From the NCBI RefSeq assembly GCF_947305955.1, contig NZ_CAMZFB010000002.1, positions 56,731 through 120,730 on the forward strand: DNA of 64,000 nt. Direction: 5' to 3'. A program made the translations under genes and the position numbers. The notes under the pieces were generated by a model, which worked only from the letters and a program-made list of their open reading frames with translations, was not told the origin of the DNA and did no database searches. This document shows, piece after piece, positions 48,406 to 58,156 of this stretch. Positions within the stretch are counted from its first letter, which is position 1. Every line of letters begins with the position of its first letter. Source of the DNA: an uncultured Brevundimonas sp. (GTDB lineage: Bacteria; Pseudomonadota; Alphaproteobacteria; Caulobacterales; Caulobacteraceae).

Positions 48406-48852
48406 ATGAGCTTTCTGGAAGAACTGATGGGTAAGGGCGGCCTTCCGGGCGGTGCCGAAGCGATCGGCGGCGTGCAGGAATTGATCGAGTCACAGGGCGG
48501 CGTGCAGGGCCTGACCCAGAAGTTCAGCGCTGGCGGACTGGGCGACATTGCCAAGTCGTGGCTGGGTCGCGGTAACAACCTGCCGATCTCGGCCCAGCAG
48601 ATCGAAGCTATCATCGGCTCTGGCCCGATTGGCCAATTCGCACAAAAGCTGGGTGTCTCGCCCGCTCAGGCCGCAGGCGTGCTGGCCATGGCCCTGCCGA
48701 TCATCATCGACAAGCTGACGCCCGATGGCGATGCCGCCAACCCGAAACAGGGCGTGGATATGGGCGACATCCTCGGCGGTCTGTTGGGTGGCGGTGCTGG
48801 TGGCGGACTGGGCAACCTGGGCAGCATCCTTGGCGGGATGCTGAAGAAGTAA
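48406..48852 (+). CDS. YidB-family protein (DUF937)
   Basis: A 148-residue Gly-rich protein: MSFLEELMGKGGLPGGAEAI, a core NNLPISAQQIEAIIGSGPIGQFAQKLGVSPAQAAGVLAMALPIIIDKLTPDG typical of YidB/DUF937, and a Gly/Leu-rich tail ending GGMLKK. No signal peptide. YidB function is unknown. ATG 48406 has GGAGG about 5 bases upstream. It ends directly against the convergent truA stop (zero bases between). Confidence 0.85.
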   Translation: MSFLEELMGKGGLPGGAEAIGGVQELIESQGGVQGLTQKFSAGGLGDIAKSWLGRGNNLPISAQQIEAIIGSGPIGQFAQKLGVSPAQAAGVLAMALPIIIDKLTPDGDAANPKQGVDMGDILGGLLGGGAGGGLGNLGSILGGMLKK

Positions 48853-49602
48853 TCAGCTTTCGGTGTCGTAGGTGACGCCGGTCAGATAAAGGCCGTCCGA
48901 CGGTGCAACCGGTCCGCAACGCGTGCGGTCGGCGGCATCGAGGGCGGCCTTGAAATCTTCGGGCGTCCAGCGGCCAAGGCCCACCTCGGCCAGCGATCCG
49001 GTCATGGAGCGCACCTGACGGTGCAGGAAGCTGCGCGCCTCGAACACCAGATGCACCTCGTTGCCGACACGGGTTACACGCGCCACGTCCATGGTCTTGA
49101 TCGGGCTTTGGGCCTGACACTGGGCGTCACGGAAGGTGGTGAAGTCGTGCTGGCCCAACAGATATTGCGCGGCCGCGTGCATGGCCTCGGCATCCAGCGG
49201 CTTTTTGACGTGCCAGACGCGGCCCTGATCGATGGCCGGACGGCCCGGTCGGTTCAGGATGCGGTACAGGTATTTGCGGCCATTGGCGGTGAACCGCGCG
49301 TGCCACTCATCCGACACCGGAACGCAGTCCAGCACCGACACACGCTCGTCCAGCATGTGGGCGTTCATGGCGTTCATGACGGTGCGGGCAGGCCAGTCCT
49401 TGTCCAGATCGACATGGCAGGTCTGTCCTGTAGCGTGGACGCCCGTATCGGTGCGGCCCGCAGCGGCGATCCGCACGTCCTGACCGCTGAACGCCTTGAT
49501 GGCAGCTTCCAGCGCGCCCTGAACCGTGGGCTGGTCTTTCTGGGCCTGAAAGCCGTTGTAGGCCGAGCCGTCGTATTCGACCGTGAAGCGATAGCGGGGC
49601 AT
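48853..49602 (-). CDS. truA: tRNA pseudouridine38-40 synthase
   Basis: A 249-residue pseudouridine synthase modifying U38-40 in tRNA anticodon arms. MPRYRFTVEYDGSAYNGFQAQ opens the protein; the catalytic Asp lies in AAAGRTDTGVHA (about residue 51), and FLHRQVRSMTGSL marks the C-terminal half. It starts 2 bp after the fmt stop, so it is the last gene of def - small membrane protein - fmt - truA on the minus strand. That def, fmt and truA neighbour each other is common in alphaproteobacteria. Confidence 0.96.
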   Translation of the reverse strand: MPRYRFTVEYDGSAYNGFQAQKDQPTVQGALEAAIKAFSGQDVRIAAAGRTDTGVHATGQTCHVDLDKDWPARTVMNAMNAHMLDERVSVLDCVPVSDEWHARFTANGRKYLYRILNRPGRPAIDQGRVWHVKKPLDAEAMHAAAQYLLGQHDFTTFRDAQCQAQSPIKTMDVARVTRVGNEVHLVFEARSFLHRQVRSMTGSLAEVGLGRWTPEDFKAALDAADRTRCGPVAPSDGLYLTGVTYDTES

Positions 49603-49604
49603 CT

Positions 49605-50543
49605 TTAGGTGCGCTGAGCCGAACTAAAAATGGTCCCCGTCGGGATCTTAAAGCCGTTGAGCAGCTCCGCGCCCGACTGCTGGGCCTTGCCCGCACGTTG
49701 GGCGCGGATCAGGCGTACGGCACCTTCACCACAGGCAATCGTCAGGTTCTGGTCCAGCAGTTCGCCCGCTTGGCCCGAGGCATCCACCACTTCGGACAGG
49801 AGTGCCTTGATGCGGACGGGCTGGCCATCGACCTCGACCTCGAACCATGCGCCGGGGAAGGGCGACAGGCCGCGGATGTGGCAGTCGACCTCGGCGGCGG
49901 GACGGGTCCAGTCGATCTGGGCCTCGGCGGAGGTGATCTTCTTGGCGTAGGTGACCTCGCCGACCTGTTCGACCTCTTGGGCACCTCCGCGCTCGATGGC
50001 GGCAAGGGCGCGCGACCAAAGGGCGGCGCCGGTGTGGCTCATACGCTCGGACAGGGAGGCGGCGGTGTCGGTCGGCAGGATGTCCATGACTTCCGACAAG
50101 ATGATGGCACCCTCGTCCAGACCCTCGCTCATGCGCATGACCTGAACGGCGGTCTGCTTGTCACCGGCCATGATGGCGCGCTGGATCGGGGCGGCACCGC
50201 GCCAGCGCGGCAGCATGGAGCCATGCAGGTTGAAGCAGCCCAGAGCCGGCGCTTCCAGCACTTCGGTTTTCAGGATCTGGCCATAGGCGACGACGATGGC
50301 GGCATCCAGATCCAGCGACTGGAACTGGGCAATGGCCTCATCCGATTTCATGGATTCCGGCGTAAACACCGGCAGGCCCATCGACTCTGCAAAGGCATGG
50401 ACGGGCGAGGGGGTCAGCTTCTGGCCACGGCCCTTGGGGCGGGGCGGCTGGGAATAGACCGCGACGATCTCGTGACCGGCGGCGATCAGCTCGGCCAGCG
50501 ACGGCACGGCGAATTCGGGGGTTCCCATAAAGGCGAGGCGCAT
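49605..50543 (-). CDS. fmt: methionyl-tRNA formyltransferase
   Basis: A 312-residue enzyme adding a formyl group from 10-formyl-THF to Met-tRNA(fMet) for translation initiation. [19 protein letters not shown], the folate-binding region [25 protein letters not shown] (with Asn/His) and [18 protein letters not shown] ([14 protein letters not shown]) C-terminal domain are intact. ATG 50543 has AAGGAG 6 bases upstream. It works with def, encoded just upstream, in the formylation/deformylation cycle. Confidence 0.97.
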   Translation of the reverse strand: MRLAFMGTPEFAVPSLAELIAAGHEIVAVYSQPPRPKGRGQKLTPSPVHAFAESMGLPVFTPESMKSDEAIAQFQSLDLDAAIVVAYGQILKTEVLEAPALGCFNLHGSMLPRWRGAAPIQRAIMAGDKQTAVQVMRMSEGLDEGAIILSEVMDILPTDTAASLSERMSHTGAALWSRALAAIERGGAQEVEQVGEVTYAKKITSAEAQIDWTRPAAEVDCHIRGLSPFPGAWFEVEVDGQPVRIKALLSEVVDASGQAGELLDQNLTIACGEGAVRLIRAQRAGKAQQSGAELLNGFKIPTGTIFSSAQRT

Positions 50544-50608
50544 GATGACTCCTTCATCCCGTGCCGGAACATGGACGGGAGGGCCTCGCCTTTAAAGGAA
50601 GGTGAGGC

Positions 50609-50821
50609 TTACTGCCAGCGGGTGTGGGTCGAGCCGTCCAGATCCCATGCACCGCCCGCGTCCAGCGCGTCGTCAAAATCGAGCAGACGATCCAGCAGCA
50701 GGCCGGCGATCACGCCGATGGCGGCGACGCCCACGATGGTCGCAGCCGAAGCCACGCCCACCTTGGCAGCGCGGGTCATCGGACGGCGGGACTGGATTTC
50801 ACGGCGTTGGCGACGGGACAT
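50609..50821 (-). CDS. small single-pass membrane protein between def and fmt
   Basis: A 70-residue protein: basic N-terminus (MSRRQRREIQSRRPMTRAAK), one transmembrane helix (GVASAATIVGVAAIGVIAGLLL), and an acidic Asp/Gly-rich end. The N-in, C-out orientation is suggested by charge. It follows def without any gap (def stop 50822-50824, this ATG ends at 50821) and precedes fmt by 65 bp. No family recognised; not a usual member of this cluster. Confidence 0.6.
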   Translation of the reverse strand: MSRRQRREIQSRRPMTRAAKVGVASAATIVGVAAIGVIAGLLLDRLLDFDDALDAGGAWDLDGSTHTRWQ

Positions 50822-51382
50822 TTAGGCAGCCATCCTTTGGTGTTTCTTGACCTTGGTCACAGCACGGTCGCGACGCAGGCGCGACAGGTGGTCGATGAAC
50901 AGAACGCCGTTGAGGTGGTCCAGTTCATGCTGGAAGCAGACAGCGTACAGGCCGTCGATCTCTTCCTCGATCTTCTCGCCCTGATAGTTCAGGTAGGAGA
51001 CGCGCACGCGGGCCGGGCGCTGGACCTCGTCATAGTAGGACGGGACCGACAGGCAGCCTTCTTCGTACGGCTGGGTCTCTTCGGATGCCCACAGCACTTC
51101 CGGATTGACGAAATAGCGCGGGTTACGGGCGGCCTTCTCGGCTTCCTCGCCTTCCAGACCCTCAGGGACGATGCCGTCGCCCAGGTCCATGACCACAACG
51201 CGATCCAGCACGCCGATCTGCGGCGCGGCCAGGCCGATGCCGGGGGCGTCGTACATGGTTTCCAGCATGTCATCCATCAGCGCACGGGTTTCGTCCGTCA
51301 CGCTTTCGACCGGCTTGGCCACGGTCTTGAGGATGGCCAGATCGGCCGGAATGTCGATGGTCAGGATGCGTCGGATAGCCAT
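50822..51382 (-). CDS. def: peptide deformylase
   Basis: A 186-residue iron/zinc hydrolase removing the formyl group from nascent proteins. All three family motifs are present: [10 protein letters not shown] (about 50), EGCLSVP (about 104) and QHELDHLNG (about 146). It has a slightly longer-than-usual end ([17 protein letters not shown]). First gene of the def-fmt-truA cluster. Confidence 0.97.
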   Translation of the reverse strand: MAIRRILTIDIPADLAILKTVAKPVESVTDETRALMDDMLETMYDAPGIGLAAPQIGVLDRVVVMDLGDGIVPEGLEGEEAEKAARNPRYFVNPEVLWASEETQPYEEGCLSVPSYYDEVQRPARVRVSYLNYQGEKIEEEIDGLYAVCFQHELDHLNGVLFIDHLSRLRRDRAVTKVKKHQRMAA

Positions 51383-51402
51383 GGTCGGGAGGTAGGGTCT
51401 GC

Positions 51403-51439
51403 TGATGCCAAGGTCAAGGAATGCGCGACCTTGGCATCA
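51403..51439 (-). terminator. 13-bp hairpin between thioesterase gene and def
   Basis: TGATGCCAAGGTC pairs perfectly with GACCTTGGCATCA around an 11-base loop, in the 89-bp gap after the thioesterase stop. There is no T-run in the minus direction, so termination is uncertain; processing or attenuation upstream of def is also possible. Confidence 0.5.
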
Positions 51440-51471
51440 TAGTATCACATTTGGGACGAAGGCGCTGCCGA

Positions 51472-51891
51472 TCAGGCCAGCGGCGAGACTTCCGGGATCG
51501 GGCGCGGCTTGCGGTCCTCGTTGATGGCGACATAGGTGAAGATGCCCTCGGTCACGCGGACGCTTTCTTCCTCGGCCTGACCACGGGCACGCTTCCAGGC
51601 CTCGACGTGGACGCGGATCGAGGTACGGCCCGTGTGGATGATGCGGGCATAGATGGTCACCTCGTCACCGATGGTCACCGGCTGGTGGAAGACCATGCCG
51701 TCCAGAGCCACGGTCGCGCAGCGGCCACCGGCGCGCTCGAACGCAGGGGTGGCACCGTGCAAGTCCATCTGTGCCAGAAGCCAGCCACCAAAGATGTCGC
51801 CGTCGGGGTTGGTGTCGGCAGGCATGGCAATGATGCGGCCATAGGGCTTGGTCGTCGGCAGGGTCGGGGGATTGATGGCGTCGGTCGTCAT
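51472..51891 (-). CDS. acyl-CoA thioesterase (YciA-like hotdog protein)
   Basis: A 139-residue hotdog-fold thioesterase: NPDGDIFGGWLLAQMDLHGATPAFERAGGRCATVALDGMVFHQPVTIGDEV is the YciA/BFIT-type signature with the catalytic Asp in MDLHG. It hydrolyses acyl-CoA esters. The true start is ATG 51891; the longer reading frame upstream is spurious. It precedes def by 89 bp with a hairpin between. Confidence 0.88.
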   Translation of the reverse strand: MTTDAINPPTLPTTKPYGRIIAMPADTNPDGDIFGGWLLAQMDLHGATPAFERAGGRCATVALDGMVFHQPVTIGDEVTIYARIIHTGRTSIRVHVEAWKRARGQAEEESVRVTEGIFTYVAINEDRKPRPIPEVSPLA

Positions 51892-52038
51892 GATGAATCC
51901 GTTGGCCCGAAAACGAAAACTAAGGGGGCGGGCCTTTGTTGCGTCGCAAAATGGCGATGACGACCCGTTTTCGCAAATCACCTTGGGTATCGGGATGAAA
52001 CGCTTGTGTGGCGGGGGCTTGGATGCTTCACACAGGGG

Positions 52039-52362
52039 ATGAAACTGGCTCTGGTCTATCCCTTGGCGGCGTTTGCCGAGATTGCGGGATGCTTTGCCTT
52101 TTGGGCATGGCTGAAGCTCGACCGCTCGCCGCTGTGGCTGGTGCCGGGGGTGGTGAGCCTGATCGCCTTTGCGTGGCTGCTGACACTGGTGCCCAGCGAC
52201 GCGGCTGGGCGGGCGTTCGCGGCCTATGGCGGGGTCTATATCTGTGCGTCTCTGGTGTGGATGAGGGTGGTTGAAAAGACCGTGCCGGACCATTGGGACC
52301 TGATCGGCGGGGCGGTCTGCCTGATCGGGGCGGCCATCATCCTGCTTGGACCGAGAACCTAG
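52039..52362 (+). CDS. YnfA/UPF0060 membrane protein
   Basis: A 107-residue inner-membrane protein with four transmembrane helices and the UPF0060 motifs [23 protein letters not shown] and [23 protein letters not shown], ending [10 protein letters not shown]. The fold is that of the small multidrug resistance (SMR/EmrE) family; several YnfA proteins export toxic cations. ATG 52039 with AGGGG just upstream. Its stop overlaps the convergent cobB stop (CTAG). Confidence 0.92.
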   Translation: MKLALVYPLAAFAEIAGCFAFWAWLKLDRSPLWLVPGVVSLIAFAWLLTLVPSDAAGRAFAAYGGVYICASLVWMRVVEKTVPDHWDLIGGAVCLIGAAIILLGPRT

Positions 52363-53066
52363 GGCTGCAGGTCAGCCAGAAAAGGCGGCAGGACCTTGGT
52401 CGCGGGACCGTAGAGATGCTCCGAGAACAGGTTGCGGCCGACGGTCGGCTCCAGATTGATCTCGATCGTCCGTGCGCCCGCCATGGCGGCCAGCTGCACA
52501 AAGCCCGCCGCCGGATAGACATTGCCCGACGTTCCGATGGACAGGAAGATTTCGCACTCCGACAGGGCCTTCTCGATCCGTTCCATCTCCAGCGGGATCT
52601 CCCCGAACCAGACGATGTGCGGGCGCAGATAGCCCGCCGGATCGAACGGTGACGGGTGATAGGGCTGAAGATCGCTGTGCCAGTCCCTGACCTTGCCGGT
52701 GCGGGTACAGCGGACCTTGAGCAGCTCGCCGTGCATGTGGATCAGGGAGAAACCGTCGGCGGGTTTGATCCGCTCGTGGGCGCGGTCGTGAAGGTCATCG
52801 ACATTCTGCGTGACGAGGGTGAAATCCCCCTGCCAACGGGCCGCCAGTTCGGCCAGCGCCAGATGGGCGGCGTTCGGCTCCACCTCTGACAGGAAGGCGC
52901 GGCGCTGGTTGTAGAACTGCTGGACCAGTGCAGGGTTGGCGGCAAAGCCTTCGGGCGTGGCGACCTCTTCCACGCGATGCCCTTCCCACAGGCCATCGCT
53001 GGCCCGAAAGGTCGGCACGCCGCTTTCGGCAGATATTCCGGCTCCGGTCAGGACGACAATGTTCAT
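52359..53066 (-). CDS. cobB: NAD-dependent protein deacylase (Sir2/CobB) lacking zinc cysteines
   Basis: A 235-residue sirtuin removing acyl groups from lysines. The Rossmann NAD motifs [22 protein letters not shown] and [12 protein letters not shown] and the catalytic His (LIHMHGEL) are present. Y and R of FYNQRR match the class III Tyr-Arg pair for succinyl-lysine. The four zinc-binding Cys are not present: the region reads [18 protein letters not shown] with a single Cys. The ATG at 53066 is chosen. It is divergent from the amidohydrolase gene (54-bp gap) and convergent with ynfA. Confidence 0.93.
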   Translation of the reverse strand: MNIVVLTGAGISAESGVPTFRASDGLWEGHRVEEVATPEGFAANPALVQQFYNQRRAFLSEVEPNAAHLALAELAARWQGDFTLVTQNVDDLHDRAHERIKPADGFSLIHMHGELLKVRCTRTGKVRDWHSDLQPYHPSPFDPAGYLRPHIVWFGEIPLEMERIEKALSECEIFLSIGTSGNVYPAAGFVQLAAMAGARTIEINLEPTVGRNLFSEHLYGPATKVLPPFLADLQP

Positions 53067-53120
53067 GGAAATCCACACGGCGGGATTGTGAGGTCATCAA
53101 CCCTTGATCATAGTCGAACG

Positions 53121-54572
53121 ATGTTCAAGCGTTTGTATGCCGCCACCGTCGCCCTTGGCACCTTGGGTCTTGTTCTGGCCTCTGCCGCCCATGCCGAGCC
53201 GGTACAGGTCGATCTGATCATCCAGAATGCCCGCGTTGTGGATGTGGCAGCGGGCCGCGTGATGCCGGACCAGTCGATCGCCATCCGCGACGGGGTGATC
53301 GTCGATGTGGTCGCCGACTGTGATCAGGCCGAGCGGTATGACGCGGGCCGGATGCTTCATGTCGGGGGGGACTATGTCATGCCCGGCCTGTGGGACAATC
53401 ACATCCATTTTGGCGGTGCGGGTCTGGAAGAGGAAAACGCTGACCTGTTGCCTCTGTTTGTCCTGAACGGTGTAACGGCGGTGCGCGATGCGGCGGGCGA
53501 TCTGGCGCAGACGGTTCTGGAATGGCGGGCGCAAAGCCCGCGCGCGATTGCACCGCGCATCTTCACCTCCGGTCCCAAGATCGAAGGCATCGCCCCCGTC
53601 TGGAAAGGTGTCATCGAGGCGGGCAGCGAGGCCGATGTGGATGCGGCGCTGGACCGACTTCAGGCGCTCGATGTCGACTTCGTCAAGATCACCGACAACA
53701 CCCTGACGCCCGAGCTTTTCCTCTATGCCGTATCACAGGCCAAGGCGCGGGGCATGAAGACGTCGGCCCATATTCCGATGGAATTAACGGTGCTTCAGGC
53801 GGCGGAGGCAGGCCTGTCGACCATCGAGCATCTGAACTATCTGATGAAGGCCGGATCGCGCGACGAGGCGCAGATTTCGGCGGACTATATCGCGGGCAGG
53901 CTGACCTATGCCGAGGCCATGGCCCGCTATGCACAGACCTTTGACGAAGAGGTCGCCCTTCGCGCCTATCGCCGTCTGGTCGAGCTGGGCGTTATGGCCT
54001 CGCCCACCCAGCATGGCTCGTCGGTTATTGCCCATCTGGACAGCGGGGATCATTCCGCCGACCGCGAACTGGCCTATGTAGGGCCGGGGATTGTCGCCAC
54101 CTATGATTGGCGCGTCGAGCGGTCGAAGCAGGCGACTCCGCAGATGGTGGCCGACCGCCATTTCGTCGAAGAGGTGACGCTCAAGACCCTGCCGCTGCTG
54201 CGTCAGGCGGGCGTGCGTATTCTGGCGGGGACGGATGCGGGCTATCTGAACAGCTACAACTATCCGGGCTTCTCGCTTCATGACGAACTGGCGCTCTATG
54301 TCGCCAATGGCCTGACACCGCGCGAGGCTTTGGAAGCCTCGGTCATCAACGGTCCGGCCCTGATGGGGCAGGGTGCCCACTATGGTTCGGTCGCGGCGGG
54401 CAAGGTCGCGGACCTGATCGTGCTGGAGGCCAATCCGCTTGAGGATATTGCGGCCACCCGCCAAATCCGGACGGTCGTGCTGGGCGGGCGTGTCCATGAT
54501 CTGGAAGCCTTGCAGCAACTGGATGCCGACATCCGTGCCAAGGTGGCCGAGGCGAGGGCTGCCAACCCCTAG
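53121..54572 (+). CDS. secreted amidohydrolase
   Basis: A 483-residue metal-dependent hydrolase of the amidohydrolase superfamily (imidazolonepropionase-like) with signal peptide (MFKRLYAATVALGTLGLVLASAAHA). The metal motif HIHFG and downstream ligands in TSAHIPMELTVL, STIEHLNYL and AGTDAGYLNSYNYPGFSLHDEL are visible. Such exported members typically hydrolyse Xaa-Pro or cyclic peptide bonds. Start ATG 53121 lies 54 bp from the divergent cobB start. Its stop overlaps the LysR gene stop. Confidence 0.88.
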   Translation: MFKRLYAATVALGTLGLVLASAAHAEPVQVDLIIQNARVVDVAAGRVMPDQSIAIRDGVIVDVVADCDQAERYDAGRMLHVGGDYVMPGLWDNHIHFGGAGLEEENADLLPLFVLNGVTAVRDAAGDLAQTVLEWRAQSPRAIAPRIFTSGPKIEGIAPVWKGVIEAGSEADVDAALDRLQALDVDFVKITDNTLTPELFLYAVSQAKARGMKTSAHIPMELTVLQAAEAGLSTIEHLNYLMKAGSRDEAQISADYIAGRLTYAEAMARYAQTFDEEVALRAYRRLVELGVMASPTQHGSSVIAHLDSGDHSADRELAYVGPGIVATYDWRVERSKQATPQMVADRHFVEEVTLKTLPLLRQAGVRILAGTDAGYLNSYNYPGFSLHDELALYVANGLTPREALEASVINGPALMGQGAHYGSVAAGKVADLIVLEANPLEDIAATRQIRTVVLGGRVHDLEALQQLDADIRAKVAEARAANP

Positions 54573-55453
54573 GGTCTGGTGGTCGCCGCCAAATGGTCCT
54601 GTAGCCAGTCGATCATGGCTCGCACCTTGGGCGGGACGTGACGCGGGTGGGGATGGACAGCCCACACCCCTTCATCGGGCGGACGGTGTGCATCCAGAAC
54701 AGAGACCAGTTCTCCGGTTTTCAGGGCCTCGCGCACATAGAAGTCCGGCAGCTGGCACAGACCCAGCCCTTGCAGGGCCGCATCCATCACCGCCGTGCCG
54801 GAGTTACAGCGCCAGCGGCTCATGGGCGTCAGGGTGATTTCGCGCCCGCTCTCGGTGAAACGCCATTGCTGGGATGTGCCGCTGAGCGTGTCGTGGCTGG
54901 CGATTTCGGACAGGTCGCGCGGGGCACCTCGGCGGGTCAGATAGTCGGGGCTAGCGCACAGGATCAGCGAGCGTGAGGCCAGACGGCGTGCCATCAGCCG
55001 CGAGTCTGTCAGATGGCCGAAACGGATGGCCAGATCATAGCCCTCGCCTACGAGGTCGCGCAGGCGATTATCCAGATCGAGGTCGATCCGCAGTTCGGGA
55101 TACTGACGGGCAAAGGTGTTGACGGCAGGCGCGATGAACCGCTCGCCATAGGAGACGGAGCAGGTCATCCGCAGCAGGCCGCGCGGGGCGTGGTCATCGG
55201 GCTGGATGGCCGCCAGCGCCTCGTCGCGTTCGTCGATCAGGCGGCGACAGCGGGCCAGGAACTCGCGTCCCGCATCGGTCAGCTCGACGCGGCGCGTGGT
55301 GCGGTGGAGCAGGCGCGTCTGCAAGCGGTCCTCAAGCCGCGCGATCTCGCGACTGACCGCCGAGGTGGACAGCCCCAATCGCTTCGCCGCGCCGGAAAAG
55401 CTGGCCTGCTCGGCCACCGCCGTAAACTCGTCGATCCCGTCCCATCTGCTCAT
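54569..55453 (-). CDS. LysR-family transcriptional regulator
   Basis: A 294-residue regulator with an N-terminal winged-helix domain (FTAVAEQASFSGAAKRLGLSTSAVSREIARLEDRLQTRLLHRTTRRVELT) and a periplasmic-binding-protein-like effector domain. The layout is that of the LysR family members grouped with DsdC/PA2758-type regulators. It is divergent from frmA across a 177-bp gap with an inverted repeat, so it may regulate frmA or itself, but formaldehyde control by LysR proteins is not typical. Convergent stop overlap with the amidohydrolase gene. Confidence 0.92.
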   Translation of the reverse strand: MSRWDGIDEFTAVAEQASFSGAAKRLGLSTSAVSREIARLEDRLQTRLLHRTTRRVELTDAGREFLARCRRLIDERDEALAAIQPDDHAPRGLLRMTCSVSYGERFIAPAVNTFARQYPELRIDLDLDNRLRDLVGEGYDLAIRFGHLTDSRLMARRLASRSLILCASPDYLTRRGAPRDLSEIASHDTLSGTSQQWRFTESGREITLTPMSRWRCNSGTAVMDAALQGLGLCQLPDFYVREALKTGELVSVLDAHRPPDEGVWAVHPHPRHVPPKVRAMIDWLQDHLAATTRP

Positions 55454-55470
55454 CGGGACGTTGCAGCAGG

Positions 55471-55492
55471 ATTGTTGCTAATACGCAATAAT
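55471..55492. promoter_or_regulatory. near-perfect inverted repeat upstream of the LysR gene
   Basis: ATTGTTGC, six bases (TAATAC), GCAATAAT: 8-bp arms with one mismatch, 18 bp before the lysR start and 139 bp before frmA. Typical size for a LysR recognition site (T-N11-A core possible); binding inferred. Confidence 0.5.
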
Positions 55493-55630
55493 GTTTTGCG
55501 GTTGTTACCGGTAGGCGCGACCCCAAACGCAGCGTAAAACCACACACAACGTCAGCCACTTTCACGGAAATCCCCTCAAGCAGCGAGGCCCCGCGGGCCG
55601 AGCGATAGGGGCCTCCGGAGGAAACCAACT

Positions 55631-56737
<1,107 letters not shown>

Positions 56738-56772
56738 GGCATAGTTGCCAAAAGCAACTGACTAGGTTTAAG

Positions 56773-56806
56773 CTCCCCTCGATAACGATATCGAGGGGAG
56801 TTTTTT
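56773..56806 (+). terminator. frmA terminator that contains the next gene's ribosome binding site
   Basis: CTCCCCTCGATA / TATCGAGGGGAG: perfect 12-bp stem with loop ACGA followed by six T. The 3' arm ends in GAGGGGAG, which is also the only Shine-Dalgarno sequence of the VOC gene whose ATG follows the T-run. Confidence 0.92.
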
Positions 56807-57190
56807 ATGATTTCGCACGTCATTCTGGGGGCCGCCGATCTGGAAGCGTCCAAGGCGTTTTACGACGCGGCACTGGGGGCCTTGGGCCATCGCGAGGGCC
56901 GCAAGATTCCGGGCATGGGTCGCGTCATGTATATGACCCGCAACGGCTCCTTCGGTATTGCGATCCCGATCAACGGCGAGCCCGCCACCTGCGCCAACGG
57001 CAGCACCATCGGCTTTGCCGCCGACAGCGAGGAAGCGGTTCTGGCTTTCCACAAGGCAGGCGTTGGAGCGGGCGGCACCCCGATCGAGGATGCGCCGGGC
57101 CTGCGCGAAAGCCCGTTTGGCAATCTCTATCTCGCTTACTTGCGCGATCCCGCTGGCAACAAGATCTGCGCCATGTACCGCGTGGCCTAA
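56807..57190 (+). CDS. VOC-family (glyoxalase-like) protein
   Basis: A 127-residue vicinal-oxygen-chelate protein: MISHVILGAADLEASKAFYDAALGALG at the start and GNLYLAYLRDPAGNKICAMYR at the end, the pattern of glyoxalase-like members. It may be metal-dependent (His in SHV, Glu-like position variable), with substrate unknown. Its start codon follows the frmA terminator's T-run directly, and its ribosome binding site is inside the terminator stem. Confidence 0.87.
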   Translation: MISHVILGAADLEASKAFYDAALGALGHREGRKIPGMGRVMYMTRNGSFGIAIPINGEPATCANGSTIGFAADSEEAVLAFHKAGVGAGGTPIEDAPGLRESPFGNLYLAYLRDPAGNKICAMYRVA

Positions 57191-57220
57191 CCGGCATTAC
57201 GCCATCGTCATGGTGTGCGA

Positions 57221-57251
57221 AAAAAGGAGAGCGCTCTGCGGTCTCCTTTTT
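57221..57251 (+). terminator. terminator of the VOC gene
   Basis: AAAAAGGAGA / TCTCCTTTTT: perfect 10-bp stem and 11-base loop, 30 bp after the VOC stop. Active mainly in the plus direction given the T-rich end. Confidence 0.85.
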
Positions 57252-57367
57252 GTATTTAAAAACCGATACTTAGATTTAAACAACCCGCTCCACCCTCTAA
57301 CGGCGATGTAACGTGTTTCGCAGGCGGCGGCCCCATAGATTGTCGCCAACATCAGTGGGGCATGTTC

Positions 57368-58069
57368 ATGAAATTCGACGCGCAAAAAGCACTCGTCACC
57401 TATTCCGGTATCCTGACCGCTGCGGTCATCGGTGTGATGGTGTCGGCGGCCACGGTTGGGATAGGACCGGCCAAATTTACCGAGATCGACGTCCAGCGCA
57501 TCAATGTCAGAGAGCCGGACGGCACCCTGCGGATGGTCATTTCCAATCAGGCCAGTTTCCCCGGCATGCCGGTGCGGGGGCAGGAATATCCCCACCCCAA
57601 CCGCGACACGGCGGGCCTTCTGTTCATGAATGAGGAAGGCACCGAGGTCGGGGGTCTGGTCTTTGGCGGCAAGAACGCCGATGGCGCGAAATCCTCCGGC
57701 GGCAGCCTGACCTTTGATGGCTATGAGCAGGATCAGACCGTGCAGCTCATGGGCATGCAGGAAGGCGGGCGGCGCATGTCCGGCGTTGTGGTCAACGACC
57801 CGCCAGAGGAGTCGCTGGACTATGAACTGACCAGCCGTCTGGGGCAGATGTCGCCTGAGGAACTGGCCGAAGCGGTCAAACATCCTGCCTATCAGGGCGC
57901 ACAGCGTGCCTTCATGGGGCGCTCGGTGTCGGGTGCGTCGGAGCTGGTCCTGCGTGATGGCGCTGGCAAGCCGCGTCTGGTGCTGACCGTCAGCGAAGCC
58001 GGTGAAGCCCGTATTGCCTTTATGGATGAGACGGGTGCCGTCACCAAGGTGGTCCGCCCCGACAGTTGA
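57368..58069 (+). CDS. membrane-anchored protein of unknown function
   Basis: A 233-residue protein with an N-terminal hydrophobic segment (TYSGILTAAVIGVMVSAATVGIG, residues 12-34) and a beta-rich remainder that contains two repeats of a motif resembling (L/V)R..DG..R.V(I/L): INVREPDGTLRMVISN and LVLRDGAGKPRLVLTVSE. It is probably exposed to the periplasm. I do not recognise a named family. ATG 57368 has GTGGGG about 7 bases upstream; ATG 57362 is too close. Located between the formaldehyde genes. Confidence 0.65.
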   Translation: MKFDAQKALVTYSGILTAAVIGVMVSAATVGIGPAKFTEIDVQRINVREPDGTLRMVISNQASFPGMPVRGQEYPHPNRDTAGLLFMNEEGTEVGGLVFGGKNADGAKSSGGSLTFDGYEQDQTVQLMGMQEGGRRMSGVVVNDPPEESLDYELTSRLGQMSPEELAEAVKHPAYQGAQRAFMGRSVSGASELVLRDGAGKPRLVLTVSEAGEARIAFMDETGAVTKVVRPDS

Positions 58070-58156
58070 TCGGGCGAGCGCCTGCAGGGAGGACAAAGGG
58101 GAAGGGCGCATGCTAAGGCTTGGGCCTCCCCCATTGTCAGGATTTGTGCCTTGGCC

